Notes: generated by a model from the letters alone, not told the origin. A stretch of DNA of 64,000 nt from Saprospiraceae bacterium (GCA_026129545.1 JAHCHX010000005.1:166854-230853); one strand, 5' to 3'; counted from the first letter of the stretch, positions 35,013 through 43,835 are shown. Translations and numbers: made by a program.

Positions 35013-35711
35013 ATGGCATCAGAACCTAAATCATATTTCACGATTCCGATGAGAGGATTCATATTGGTGATTTTGGGTGGATTTATTGTTTGCAACTTTA
35101 CCATAGCAGGTTTGCTGAGCAGTGCCGAAGAAGACTATCAAAAGGTGAAAGCACAAGTGCCGACCCTGAAAAAAGAAGTAGATAGGCTGCTTATCCTGAG
35201 GCAAATGGCACAGACGAGTGTCCCGCCAACGGTGATTAGCAGCGTGCATGAGCCGGAAAGCACAAGTAAACTTATCACTTCACATAAGAAAAAAGCGAGC
35301 AGGCCCCAATTCAAGTATGTGCTCATTGATGAAAGCTGCGTTGTGTCAGACCCGTCGTGCAAGGAGTGCGTGTTGAATGAGGAAAGTGAAGAGGCCTTTT
35401 CGTCCCTGCTGCGCGTGTCTCACGACACACTGTATGTTTACACCATATCCGACGACCTGATTACGCTGGCGCATTGCACCAAGGGCAACTCAAAATTCAG
35501 CGATTGCGTGTTGGGCTATATACGCTCCAAGTTCAAGGGAAAATTCATGTGTATCGGGAAACTGAACGAGCGACACTCGCAAGCTATATCAACTGGTCAA
35601 GGCGGCCAAATTATTCTTGCCAATGGCTCTATCGGCCGCCAGGAAATCAAGAAAATCACAAAAGATATTCCCACTGTCGGTGCGATTGGATTTAGCCCGT
35701 CGAAACGCTGA
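35013..35711 (+). CDS. Membrane-anchored protein of unknown function
   Basis: This 232-residue protein has one membrane helix at about residues 13-34 (MRGFILVILGGFIVCNFTIA), then a heptad-like stretch (EEDYQKVKAQVPTLKKEVDR) and a Ser/Lys-rich linker. The C-terminal globular part (from about residue 108) contains six Cys, including CVVSDPSCKECV, and the segment ISDDLITLAHCTKGNSKFSD. I recognise no domain. The Cys-rich part suggests disulfides or metal binding if it lies in the periplasm. It follows the small membrane protein gene and is closed by a strong terminator, so the pair forms a likely two-gene unit. Confidence 0.65.
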   Translation: MASEPKSYFTIPMRGFILVILGGFIVCNFTIAGLLSSAEEDYQKVKAQVPTLKKEVDRLLILRQMAQTSVPPTVISSVHEPESTSKLITSHKKKASRPQFKYVLIDESCVVSDPSCKECVLNEESEEAFSSLLRVSHDTLYVYTISDDLITLAHCTKGNSKFSDCVLGYIRSKFKGKFMCIGKLNERHSQAISTGQGGQIILANGSIGRQEIKKITKDIPTVGAIGFSPSKR

Positions 35712-35737
35712 CCCACGTCGCCCAAGATTTTATTTCA

Positions 35738-35779
35738 GAAAAAAAGACCCAGCGCCCCGCATACGATGGGTCTTTTTTC
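35738..35779. terminator. Bidirectional-type terminator
   Basis: GACCCA (35746-35751) pairs with TGGGTC (35767-35772), flanked by an A-run before and a T-run after (35739-35745 and 35773-35778). It ends the transcript of the unknown membrane protein. Confidence 0.75.
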
Positions 35780-35840
35780 ATTTTCGCCCATTGGAGAATC
35801 ACAAACCTCATTTTTTCTGAAACCCAGCGTTTTTGTGCCT

Positions 35841-35848
35841 TACCTTTC
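35841..35848 (+). promoter_or_regulatory. Candidate -7 box for the ThuA-fusion gene
   Basis: TACCTTTC differs from TAnnTTTG at the last base and lies 30 bases before the ATG at 35879. A TTTTTTCTG run about 20-25 bases upstream could serve as the -33 region. Weak match. Confidence 0.3.
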
Positions 35849-35878
35849 GCACTGTTTTCCACACGAACACCTTTTTTC

Positions 35879-38800
35879 ATGCGTATCCCATATTGGCTCC
35901 TGTTAACAGGATTTGCCTTCCTGATGGCTGTCCTCCCTTGTGCCTGCAACAAACAAGACATCCCCGCCCGCATCCTTGTCTTCTCAAAAACAGAAGGTTT
36001 CCGGCACGACTGCATCCCGACAGCTTTAGAAGCTTTGAAAATCCTTTGCGCCGACAACGGCATCTTGATGGATGCCACGGAGGATGCCGAGATGTTCAAG
36101 GACGAGAACTTGCGCCGCTACAACGCGGTCGTTTTTCTCAACACGACGGGCGACGTACTGAATCCCGCACAGGAGGCCGACTTCGAGCGATATATTCAGG
36201 CGGGCGGCGGCTTTGTGGGTATCCACTCCGCTACTGACACCGAATATGGCTGGACTTGGTTTGGGGGGCTTGTGGGGGCTTATTTCAACGGGCACCCCAG
36301 CCAACAAGATGCCACCCTCTTCGTCAGAGACCGCAGTCATCCAGCCACCAAGCACCTCGACAACACTTGGACACGCTGGGACGAGTGGTACAACTTCAAG
36401 AACCTGAACCCCAAGGTAAACATCCTGCTGAGCATTGATGAAACCTCCTATCAAGGAGGCAATATGTGTGGCCCCAACCAGCAAGGCGACGACAAATGCC
36501 ACCCCATGTCGTGGTATCACGAATACGACGGTGGTCGAGCCTTCTACACAGCATTGGGGCACACCAAGGAAAGCTATGCCGAACAGGCGTTTTTGCGTCA
36601 CTTGCTCGGCGGCATTCAATACGCGATAGGTAAAAAAAAACGCCTTAATTATGCGGCGTGCAGAACTTCATCGCTTCCCGACCCCACGCGCTTCGTGAAA
36701 ACGGTATTGGCCAATGAGCTCACCGAGCCAATGCAATTCGGGATGCTTCCCGATGGCAAAATTTTGCTTGTCGAACGGCGCGGCGCCATCAAACTTTTGG
36801 ACACTCACACTGGCCTCATCAACGTCGCCCACAAATTGCCCGTTCACTCGGAGGAAGAGGACGGCCTCATGGGATTGGCCATAGACCCCGATTGGGAGCG
36901 CAACCATTGGATATACCTTTACTACTCGCCAGCAGGCAAGGAGGCCGTCAATCAACTGTCGCGTTTTGTTTTTCGAGGCGATTCGCTCGACCGCGCTTCC
37001 GAGAAAATCATTCTGAAAGTACCCGTGCAACGCGAGGAGTGTTGCCACGCAGGAGGCTGCCTGCGCTACGCCGAGGATGGCTACTTGTACCTCAGCACAG
37101 GCGACAATACCAACCCCTTCGCTTCCGATGGCTATGCCCCCATTGACGAGCGACGCGGACGCAGCGCGTGGGATGCCCAAAAATCATCGGCGAACACGAT
37201 GGATTTGCGCGGCAAGATTCTGAGAATCAAAACGCACAACGACGGCAGCTATACCTGCCCCGCCGGGAACCTGTTCACGGAAGAAAATATCCACATCACC
37301 GAGGGCGCCACACCAACCGACCAACGCACCACAGACAACAAACAACGTGGTGGAAGACCCGAAATCTACGTCATGGGGTGCCGAAATCCTTTCCGCATTT
37401 CTATTGACGAGCGCCGAAAGCTGCTCTTTTGGGGCGAAGTAGGCCCCGACGCGGGCGAACCCGACAGCACACGCGGCCCAGCAGGCCACGACGAGGTGAA
37501 CCGCGCCCGCGCCGCCGGCTTTTTTGGATGGCCCTATTTTGTGGCCGACAACAAGCCATACCGTTACTACGATTTTTCCACTAACAAACACGGGCATCAT
37601 TTCGACCCGAAGCGCCCTATCAACAACAGCCCGAACAACACAGGCAGTCGTGAACTGCCACCCGCGCAGCCAGCCTTTATTTGGTATCCATATGGCAATT
37701 CGCCCGACTTCCCCCTGACGGGCAACGGCGGACGCAATGCGATGGCTGGCCCTGTTTATTATTGCGACAAATACCCCCCTGCCACCCGGCTCCCCGACTA
37801 TTACCACGGCAAGCTAATCACCTACGACTGGATGCGCAATTGGCTTATGGCCATCACGCTTGATTCGCTGGGCAATTTCAGTCGCATGGAATCATTCGGC
37901 GACAGCATATCGCTTTCGCGGCCCATGGATATGTTTGTGGACAAAAACGGCTCAATATGGGTGCTCGAATATGGCACACAATGGTTCTCCTCCAACCCCG
38001 ACGCCCGCGTCAGCCGCATTGACTATGTGCGCGGCAATCGCCCTCCCATCCCTGTGCTCGGCACCAACAAAACCGCGGGCGCAGCCCCGCTCACCGTCAT
38101 TTTTTCCGCCTCCAAATCACGAGATTACGACAATGACAGATTGAGCTATGAACTGGATTTCGGCGACGGCTCACCCAAATGGTCACAGAACAACCTCCGC
38201 CAAACCCTGCAAGCCAGTTTTTCAAAAAACGCAAAAAAAAATCCCCTCGACTCTATCGCTCACGTTTATGAAAGGCCCGGCACCTACGAGGCTATTTTGA
38301 AAGTTGCCGACGCAACGAAGCAATACAAAACCACCAAACTCAAAATCAGCGTGGGCAATGAGCCGCCCCTCGTGCGATGGGACTTGGGCGGCAAAAACAG
38401 GAGCTTCTACGAGCCGGGGCAAGTGCTTGACTACAAGGTCGTCGTGGAAGACTTGGAAGACGGCTCGCTCGAAAATGGCGGCGTGCTGCCGACCTCGGTG
38501 GCCACCACCATTGACTATTTGGAAACAGGCTTCGATATCACCTCCATCGCACAAGGCCACCAAAGCGCCAAACAACAGACCGAATACGCCAAGGGCAAAA
38601 CCCTCATTGACCGCTCCGATTGCAAAACCTGCCACGCTGCCGACCGGCAAATCAACGGCCCCTCCTACGAGGCCATAGCGGAACGGTATCGAAAAAGCGA
38701 GTTCGCCGTCCGCACGCTATCCGCCAAAATCATCAAAGGCGGCGCTGGCAATTGGGGACAGACCGTGATGAGTGCTCACCCCCAAATATCCGAAGAAGAT

Positions 38801-39481
38801 GCCGGGGAAATGGCACGCTGGATTCTTTCGCTTGGCGCTCCCGCCAAGGCCAAGCAAACATACCCCGTGGAAGGCCGGTATGCGCTCGACCTGCCCGAAC
38901 AAAAAGACAAAAAGAAAAAAACGGCACCCGGCACATTCATCCTAAAAGCCACTTACAAAGACAGGGGCAGCGGCTCGCAGGCCCCTTTGGAAGAAAGCGA
39001 GACGCTCGCCCTGCGCCATGCCTTCCAACAGGCCGAACAGGCGGACAGCACCTCCAAGGGGGTGACGCATTACCGACCGTTCAACGGCGACACGGTGGTG
39101 CTGAAAGACTTGAAGCACAATAGCTTTTTTGTGTTCAAGCACACTGATTTGACGGGCATCCACTCTATATCGGTAGGCATCGGCTCCAGCGACAATCGCC
39201 AGCAATTCAGCGGCGGACGCATGGAAATTCGACTCGACTCGCCCACGGGTGCTTTGATTGGCTCGGTGGCGATTCCGGCGAAAAATGGAGGCGCGGGGCG
39301 CATGGAAATGTCGGAGCTAAGCGCCCCGCTCAACATGATGCCCGATGGCAAATTCCACGACGTTTATTTTGTTTTGAAAAACGAAAACAACCCCTCGCAA
39401 CAGGTGGCGGCGGTGGATTGGGTGCGATTCGAATTGATGGACGTGCCGCCTCGCAAACCGAAAAACGCAGAGAGTCAATAA
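35879..39481 (+). CDS. Multidomain lipoprotein: ThuA, PQQ-type sugar dehydrogenase, PKD, cytochrome c, CBM
   Basis: The 1200-residue protein has a lipoprotein-like signal (MRIPYWLLLTGFAFLMAVLP then CAC). Domains in order: ThuA-like, about 30-255 (RILVFSKTEGFRHDC, GFVGIHSATDTEY, MSWYHEYDGGRAFYTALGH); glucose/sorbosone dehydrogenase beta-propeller, about 270-690 (GMLPDGKILLVERRGAIKLL, EDGLMGLAIDPDW, YVMGCRNPFRISID); PKD, about 735-830; a c-type cytochrome with heme motif CKTCH at 915-919 and a possible axial Met in QTVMSAHP; and a C-terminal carbohydrate-binding-like domain (about 1010-1195). It probably oxidises a sugar or sugar-like substrate outside the cytoplasm and passes electrons to its own heme. 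ThuA-type domains are linked to trehalose-derived or other keto-sugar use, so the substrate is inference. Lone gene, convergent with lptB. Confidence 0.88.
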   Translation: MRIPYWLLLTGFAFLMAVLPCACNKQDIPARILVFSKTEGFRHDCIPTALEALKILCADNGILMDATEDAEMFKDENLRRYNAVVFLNTTGDVLNPAQEADFERYIQAGGGFVGIHSATDTEYGWTWFGGLVGAYFNGHPSQQDATLFVRDRSHPATKHLDNTWTRWDEWYNFKNLNPKVNILLSIDETSYQGGNMCGPNQQGDDKCHPMSWYHEYDGGRAFYTALGHTKESYAEQAFLRHLLGGIQYAIGKKKRLNYAACRTSSLPDPTRFVKTVLANELTEPMQFGMLPDGKILLVERRGAIKLLDTHTGLINVAHKLPVHSEEEDGLMGLAIDPDWERNHWIYLYYSPAGKEAVNQLSRFVFRGDSLDRASEKIILKVPVQREECCHAGGCLRYAEDGYLYLSTGDNTNPFASDGYAPIDERRGRSAWDAQKSSANTMDLRGKILRIKTHNDGSYTCPAGNLFTEENIHITEGATPTDQRTTDNKQRGGRPEIYVMGCRNPFRISIDERRKLLFWGEVGPDAGEPDSTRGPAGHDEVNRARAAGFFGWPYFVADNKPYRYYDFSTNKHGHHFDPKRPINNSPNNTGSRELPPAQPAFIWYPYGNSPDFPLTGNGGRNAMAGPVYYCDKYPPATRLPDYYHGKLITYDWMRNWLMAITLDSLGNFSRMESFGDSISLSRPMDMFVDKNGSIWVLEYGTQWFSSNPDARVSRIDYVRGNRPPIPVLGTNKTAGAAPLTVIFSASKSRDYDNDRLSYELDFGDGSPKWSQNNLRQTLQASFSKNAKKNPLDSIAHVYERPGTYEAILKVADATKQYKTTKLKISVGNEPPLVRWDLGGKNRSFYEPGQVLDYKVVVEDLEDGSLENGGVLPTSVATTIDYLETGFDITSIAQGHQSAKQQTEYAKGKTLIDRSDCKTCHAADRQINGPSYEAIAERYRKSEFAVRTLSAKIIKGGAGNWGQTVMSAHPQISEEDAGEMARWILSLGAPAKAKQTYPVEGRYALDLPEQKDKKKKTAPGTFILKATYKDRGSGSQAPLEESETLALRHAFQQAEQADSTSKGVTHYRPFNGDTVVLKDLKHNSFFVFKHTDLTGIHSISVGIGSSDNRQQFSGGRMEIRLDSPTGALIGSVAIPAKNGGAGRMEMSELSAPLNMMPDGKFHDVYFVLKNENNPSQQVAAVDWVRFELMDVPPRKPKNAESQ

Positions 39482-39512
39482 ATCGAACGCCCGGCATTGG
39501 TTCGGCCAGCCC

Positions 39513-40253
39513 TCAAAACTCAATCACTTTGCGCTTCAGCTCGAAGTGCTTGCCGAGGTACACCTTGCGCACCATCTCGTCGGCGGCCAATTCTTCGGCG
39601 GTGCCTTGCTTGAGTATGCTCCCCTCGAACATGAGGTAAGCACGGTCGGTGATGCTGAGGGTTTCCTGCACGTTGTGGTCCGTGATGAGGATACCTATGT
39701 TTTTGGTTTTCAGCTTCGCCACGATGTACTGTATGTCCTCCACCGCGATAGGGTCAATGCCCGCAAACGGCTCGTCGAGCAAGATGAATTTAGGGTCGGA
39801 AGCGAGAGCGCGGGCGATTTCGGTGCGTCGGCGCTCGCCGCCGGAGAGCGTGTCGCCGAGCCCCGTCCGCACGCGGTTGAGGTTGAACTCTTCCAACAGC
39901 AATTCAAGTTTTTCGTGCTGTTCGGACTTGCTCAGTTTGGTCATTTCCAGCACCGCCTTGATGTTGTCTTCCACCGATAGTTTGCGAAAAACACTCGGCT
40001 CTTGCGGCAAGTACCCGATACCCTTTTGGGCGCGTTTGTACATCGGCAAGTCGGTGATTTCCTCGGTGTCGAGAAACACATGGCCATCAGTCGGGCGAAT
40101 AAACCCCACCACCATGTAGAACGAAGTGGTCTTGCCCGCCCCGTTCGGGCCAAGCAGCCCAACGATTTCCCCCTGTTTCACATCGAATGAAACACCCTTG
40201 ACGACCGTGCGCTTGCCGTAGGTTTTGATAATATTTTCGGCTCTTAAAATCAT
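39513..40253 (-). CDS. lptB: LPS export ABC transporter ATP-binding protein LptB
   Basis: LptB powers extraction of lipopolysaccharide from the inner membrane with LptFG. The 246-residue protein has Walker A GPNGAGKTTSFYM, signature LSGGERRRTEIARALA, Walker B FILLDEPFAGIDP and the H-loop ITDHNVQETL. LptB-specific features are FVRP-like FIRPTDGHVFLD, IGYLPQEPSVFRKLSVEDN and AYLMFEGSILKQGTAEELA. Other lpt genes are not adjacent, which is common in this phylum. It lies downstream of the yqeY-like gene on the same strand, 80 bases apart across GATTGG-type repeats. Confidence 0.93.
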   Translation of the reverse strand: MILRAENIIKTYGKRTVVKGVSFDVKQGEIVGLLGPNGAGKTTSFYMVVGFIRPTDGHVFLDTEEITDLPMYKRAQKGIGYLPQEPSVFRKLSVEDNIKAVLEMTKLSKSEQHEKLELLLEEFNLNRVRTGLGDTLSGGERRRTEIARALASDPKFILLDEPFAGIDPIAVEDIQYIVAKLKTKNIGILITDHNVQETLSITDRAYLMFEGSILKQGTAEELAADEMVRKVYLGKHFELKRKVIEF

Positions 40254-40333
40254 GTGACTTTGTTGATTGGGTGGTTTGCGGATTGGTTGATTTGGCGCGA
40301 GATTTTTACCTCAACAAATCTTTGAATCAACAC

Positions 40334-40783
40334 TCATTGAGCAAGCAGTTTTTTCACAATCTCCGAAATAGCCCTTCCATCTGCTTTCCCGGCCAATTGT
40401 TTGTTTGCAGCGCCCATCACCTTGCCCATGTCCTTGGCGGAGGTCGCGCCAGTGTCGGCGACGATTTTTTTCAGGATAGCTTCCAATTCAGCCCCTTCGA
40501 GCATGGTGGGGAGGTATCGTTTGATGACCTCGATTTCCTCGCGCTCCTTTTCGGCTAACTCCGGTCGGTCGTTTTTAGTGTAAATATCAAACGATTCTTG
40601 GCGAGTTTTCACCAATTTTTGGAGCATCTGTAGCTCGCGGGCCTCGTCAATGGCCTGACCACTACCGTCTGTTTTGGCGAGCATGATAGCACTTTTGATG
40701 GCGCGGATGGCGCGTAGCGTCACCTCGTCTTTGGCTTTCATGGCCACGACGAGGTCTTTGTTGATTTTTTCTTCGAGTGTCAT
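40334..40783 (-). CDS. GatB/YqeY domain-containing protein
   Basis: The 149-residue protein is the stand-alone YqeY type, related to the C-terminal tRNA-binding tail of the amidotransferase subunit GatB. Its conserved features are MTLEEKINKDLVVAMKAKDE, TLRAIRAIKSAI, AEKEREEIEVIKRYLPTML and the tail region SAKDMGKVMGAANKQLAGKADG. The ATG at 40783 is chosen because it starts the conserved helix; an in-frame start at 40858 overlaps the upstream gene. The molecular role is unsettled. It follows the 475-residue unknown gene by 46 bases and probably shares its transcript. Confidence 0.9.
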   Translation of the reverse strand: MTLEEKINKDLVVAMKAKDEVTLRAIRAIKSAIMLAKTDGSGQAIDEARELQMLQKLVKTRQESFDIYTKNDRPELAEKEREEIEVIKRYLPTMLEGAELEAILKKIVADTGATSAKDMGKVMGAANKQLAGKADGRAISEIVKKLLAQ

Positions 40784-40829
40784 TTCAGCAGTTGTTTTTT
40801 CATACAAAATGCGGTGGCGCGTCCTGAGT

Positions 40830-42257
40830 TCATTGAGGGATTGATGCACCAAAGCCAAACAAACGCTTTTCCTTCACCAAACGTGCCACCTCGCTTGGCA
40901 CTTTTTCCTCCCAGCCCGGCTCTCCATCTTGGATTTGCCTCAGCACCTCCTTGTGGTAAATCCCCAGAATATCTGGATTGAACCGCCGAATGTCCACAAT
41001 GTTTCGATGCTCAAGCAGATGCTCATAGAGAAAACGGATGGAGGGGGGAATGGGAAGGGTTTGGGTGGTTTGAGGGCTTTTCCGGCCAAGCGCAGCGGAC
41101 GGGGTTTGAAGGGCGGGGTGGATGTAAAATCGCACGTTGCGAGGAAAGAGCTCGCCGAATGCACCGAGCAGGTTGTCGGGGTTCGCTTCGGCAGTTTCGC
41201 GGAGGATGATTTCGAGTTTGCGGGCGCCCATTGCGAGGCCGATGCGGGGAATCTTGTAATCGGCGAAGTAGGCGATTAGTTTTTTGTGCTGGAGACAGTT
41301 CGAGATGATGACCGTTTGCCCCAGCGCGCAAAGAATGTCGGCGCGGTCGAGAAAGTCTCGCTCGTTGAGTTCGCCGTCGGAGCGCAGGTTGTCGAGAGTG
41401 ATTTCGGCGAGAAAAAAAGTTTTCTCGGCATCCACGTCGGGTTCGGCGCGAAACTGCTCGTAGGCCCGGCGAATCATGTCCTGCTGCACCAAGGTGGGCG
41501 GGCGATAACTGCCCCGCGCGATAAGAATGGAGGTTCGGTACAGGAATTCGCCCGCGTGCAAGCTATTGCCATCGGGGCCGAAAATGGCGACATCCGTGAG
41601 ACTGTTTTTGACTGCCCAAAGGCACACAAGGCGATTGTCCAAATGGGCGAAGTCAGGCCCCGTGATGCGCACCATATCCAGCTTTACCCGCCCGTGCAGA
41701 TTGTCCATGAGTGATTGGAGCAAGGTCTCAGGGTCGTCGTGATAGCGGAAGCAGCCGTAAATCAAATTGACGCCAAGTATGCCAATGGCTTGCTGTTGGA
41801 GGCGATTGTCGTTGTCGAGCAGGCGAACGTGGAGGATGAGGTCGTTAGGCTTCGAGTTGGGGTCGAGTTGAAAACGCAGGCCCAGCCAGCCATCGCCTTT
41901 GATGGTTTTTTGGTAGTTGATGGCTGCCACCGTGTCGGCGAAAGCAAAGAAATTTTGCTGCGGGCGCTCTACGCGCAGCCGGCCCTCCATGAGTTTGTAC
42001 TCGTGGTCGAGCATCCGATAGAGGCGCGATTCGCAGACGTAACGGCCTTTGCCTTTAGCTTCCGTGCCATATATCTCGTCGCTCACCGTTTTGTCGTAGG
42101 CACTCATGCTTTTGGCAATGGTACCTGCCGCCGCCCCCACCTGAAAAAAATGTCGGGCCACCTCTTGCCCCGCCCCTATTTCGGCGAACGCGCCGTAGAT
42201 GCGCTCGTCGAGGTTGATTTCCAATGCTTTTTGTTCCGTTTCGAGAATCCTGCGCAT
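40830..42257 (-). CDS. Conserved protein of unknown function
   Basis: The 475-residue protein starts MRRILETEQKALEINLDERI, then YGAFAEIGAGQEVARHFFQV and GTIAKSMSAYDKTVSDEIYG, a block I recall as a well-conserved family in Bacteroidota with no proven function. It is predicted soluble, without signal peptide or membrane helix. No HxGH nucleotidylyltransferase motif or P-loop is present, so an NMN-adenylyltransferase name would not be supported. Distinctive segments are MVRITGPDFAHLDNRLVCLW, FGPDGNSLHAGEFLYRTSIL and YFADYKIPRIGLAMGARKLE. The ATG at 42257 is preferred: the longer frame to 42353 would translate part of a palindromic repeat (Pro/Gly-rich lead). It probably forms an operon with the YqeY-like gene. 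Confidence 0.8.
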   Translation of the reverse strand: MRRILETEQKALEINLDERIYGAFAEIGAGQEVARHFFQVGAAAGTIAKSMSAYDKTVSDEIYGTEAKGKGRYVCESRLYRMLDHEYKLMEGRLRVERPQQNFFAFADTVAAINYQKTIKGDGWLGLRFQLDPNSKPNDLILHVRLLDNDNRLQQQAIGILGVNLIYGCFRYHDDPETLLQSLMDNLHGRVKLDMVRITGPDFAHLDNRLVCLWAVKNSLTDVAIFGPDGNSLHAGEFLYRTSILIARGSYRPPTLVQQDMIRRAYEQFRAEPDVDAEKTFFLAEITLDNLRSDGELNERDFLDRADILCALGQTVIISNCLQHKKLIAYFADYKIPRIGLAMGARKLEIILRETAEANPDNLLGAFGELFPRNVRFYIHPALQTPSAALGRKSPQTTQTLPIPPSIRFLYEHLLEHRNIVDIRRFNPDILGIYHKEVLRQIQDGEPGWEEKVPSEVARLVKEKRLFGFGASIPQ

Positions 42258-42299
42258 AAGTATAACGCCAACCGCTGGCTGGCTCTCAATTCTTTTTTT

Positions 42300-42366
42300 G
42301 TAAAAACTTTGCGTGCCACCCCCGACCCCACCGGGTGGGGTCGGGGGTGGCACGCAAAGTTTTTAC
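42300..42366. repeat. 67-nt perfect palindrome
   Basis: Arms 42300-42332 and 42334-42366 are exact inverse complements (33 pairs) around the single base 42333. The outer part is AT-rich (GTAAAAACTTTGCGTGCC), the inner part is C-rich on one arm and G-rich on the other. It lies between the sugar transporter stop and the 475-residue gene start, both on the minus strand. A T7 run precedes it on the plus strand, so it reads as an A-run after the hairpin on the minus strand, not a standard terminator. It may be a miniature palindromic mobile element. Confidence 0.9.
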
Positions 42367-42414
42367 AGTTCTTTTACCTTTTTTTAAAACAACTTAATGA
42401 CTTGGGGCTGCTCC

Positions 42415-43689
42415 TCATCTGGGCTTATAACCCCAAATGGCGTAATACAAGATGTAAAGGTAGCAAGGCAGCATGGAAAACAGGAAAGCAGACTGGTATC
42501 CCACCGACTTTTCGAGCACCCCGTAGAGCTGGGGGATGAGTGCCCCGCCCGCAATGCCCATCACCAACAAGGCAGACCCAATTTGGGTGAATCTACCCAA
42601 GCCATTGATAGCCAGCGGCCATATTGCCGGCCACATGACAGCATTGGCAAGCCCAAGCAGCGCGATGCAGGTCACTGCGGTGGGGCCAGTGGTCAGATAT
42701 GTAAGCACCGTGAACACCACGCCGAGCATAGCCGAGTATTTGAGAAAATTTTGTTGCGAGACATATTTGGGTATCAGAATAATACTCAGAACATAGCCCA
42801 CAAGCATGGCCCCAAGCGTGAACGAGGTGAAATACTTCGTCTGGTCGAGACTGAACCCCAACGATTTGCCATACACCCCAATCACATCGCCAGCCATCAC
42901 CTCGGCGCCCACATAGAGGAAAATCGCCAACGCCCCAAGCATCAGGTGCGGGAATTGCCACACACTGGTGCGGCTAGCCGCAAGGTTGGAAACGGCACCT
43001 TCGCTTGAGGTGCCAGCAGCGGTATCTATCTCTGGCAATGCCGAACGGCGAATCATCGCTGCCAGCAACCCCAGCACTATGGCCATCACGATATAAGGCA
43101 TCACCACCCTGCCCGCCAGTTCGTTGAGCAAGCCAGCACGCGCCACACCGTCCGTCGCCTCGTTGATTTGCGCCTCGATGACACTGGCATTTTTCAAAAC
43201 AATGCTGCTCAAAATCAGCGGGCTGAGAATGCCCGCCACTTTGTTGCATATTCCCATGATGCTGATGCGCTGGGCCGCGCTCTCGATAGGGCCGATGATG
43301 CTGATGTAGGGGTTAGAGGCCGTTTGAAGCAGCGACAAGCCCATGCCTTGCACAAAAAGCCCCGTCAAAAACAAAGGAAACGCCCGCATATTCGCCGCCG
43401 GAATAAATATGAGGCAGCCCAAAGCCATCACCAGCAGCCCCAAGGCCATGCCGTTCTTAAAACCCGTCCGCTTCAAAATCTGAGAGGAAGGAATGGCCAG
43501 AAAAAAGTAGCTGATGTAAAAAGCAAAGGTGACAAACAGCGCCTGTAAAGTATCCAGCTCACAAGCAAGTTTGAGAAAAGGTATCAGGGTGCCATTCAAC
43601 CATGTGACAAACCCAAAAATGAAAAACAGCAAACCAATAATGCTGATTTGGTACAAATAGCCAGCGGTGCGGGTGGAGGAATTCTGCAT
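42415..43689 (-). CDS. Sugar MFS transporter (FucP/GluP type)
   Basis: The 424-residue inner-membrane protein is a major facilitator of the fucose/glucose-galactose proton symporter type. The N-terminal segment YQISIIGLLFFIFGFVTWLN, followed by NGTLIPFLKLACELD and QALFVTFAFYISYFFLAIPS, is the family hallmark; FVQGMGLSLLQTASNPYISIIGP marks the central region. Twelve hydrophobic segments can be traced. Substrate is probably a hexose but is not determined by sequence alone. It stands alone on the minus strand; the upstream gap holds a branched palindromic element and the downstream gap a 67-nt palindrome. Confidence 0.93.
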   Translation of the reverse strand: MQNSSTRTAGYLYQISIIGLLFFIFGFVTWLNGTLIPFLKLACELDTLQALFVTFAFYISYFFLAIPSSQILKRTGFKNGMALGLLVMALGCLIFIPAANMRAFPLFLTGLFVQGMGLSLLQTASNPYISIIGPIESAAQRISIMGICNKVAGILSPLILSSIVLKNASVIEAQINEATDGVARAGLLNELAGRVVMPYIVMAIVLGLLAAMIRRSALPEIDTAAGTSSEGAVSNLAASRTSVWQFPHLMLGALAIFLYVGAEVMAGDVIGVYGKSLGFSLDQTKYFTSFTLGAMLVGYVLSIILIPKYVSQQNFLKYSAMLGVVFTVLTYLTTGPTAVTCIALLGLANAVMWPAIWPLAINGLGRFTQIGSALLVMGIAGGALIPQLYGVLEKSVGYQSAFLFSMLPCYLYILYYAIWGYKPR

Positions 43690-43748
43690 ACTTTTGCGAC
43701 TTTAGGTGTTTTTGCAATGAGCCAGCGATTCTTGCTTTGTCGGGTTCT

Positions 43749-43835
43749 GAGGTGTCATCCCGGAAGAATGGAGGGGTGACCCCTCAAAAACAGGCCAAGG
43801 TGCCACCTTTTTCGTTCCTCAAAAGATGACACCTC
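43749..43835. repeat. Branched inverted-repeat element (three-way-junction-like)
   Basis: GAGGTGTCATC (43749-43759) pairs perfectly with GATGACACCTC (43825-43835). Inside lie two more palindromes: GAGGGGT/ACCCCTC (43771-43777/43779-43785) and AAGGT/ACCTT (43797-43801/43805-43809). Together they form an 87-base cloverleaf-like fold between the divergent transporter and polyprenyl synthase genes. The rest of the 296-base gap (43690-43985) shows no gene. Confidence 0.65.

Noticed and set aside
42258..42353. N-terminal extension of the 475-residue protein
   Set aside because: It is a translation of the palindrome (Pro/Gly-rich) and not conserved-looking.
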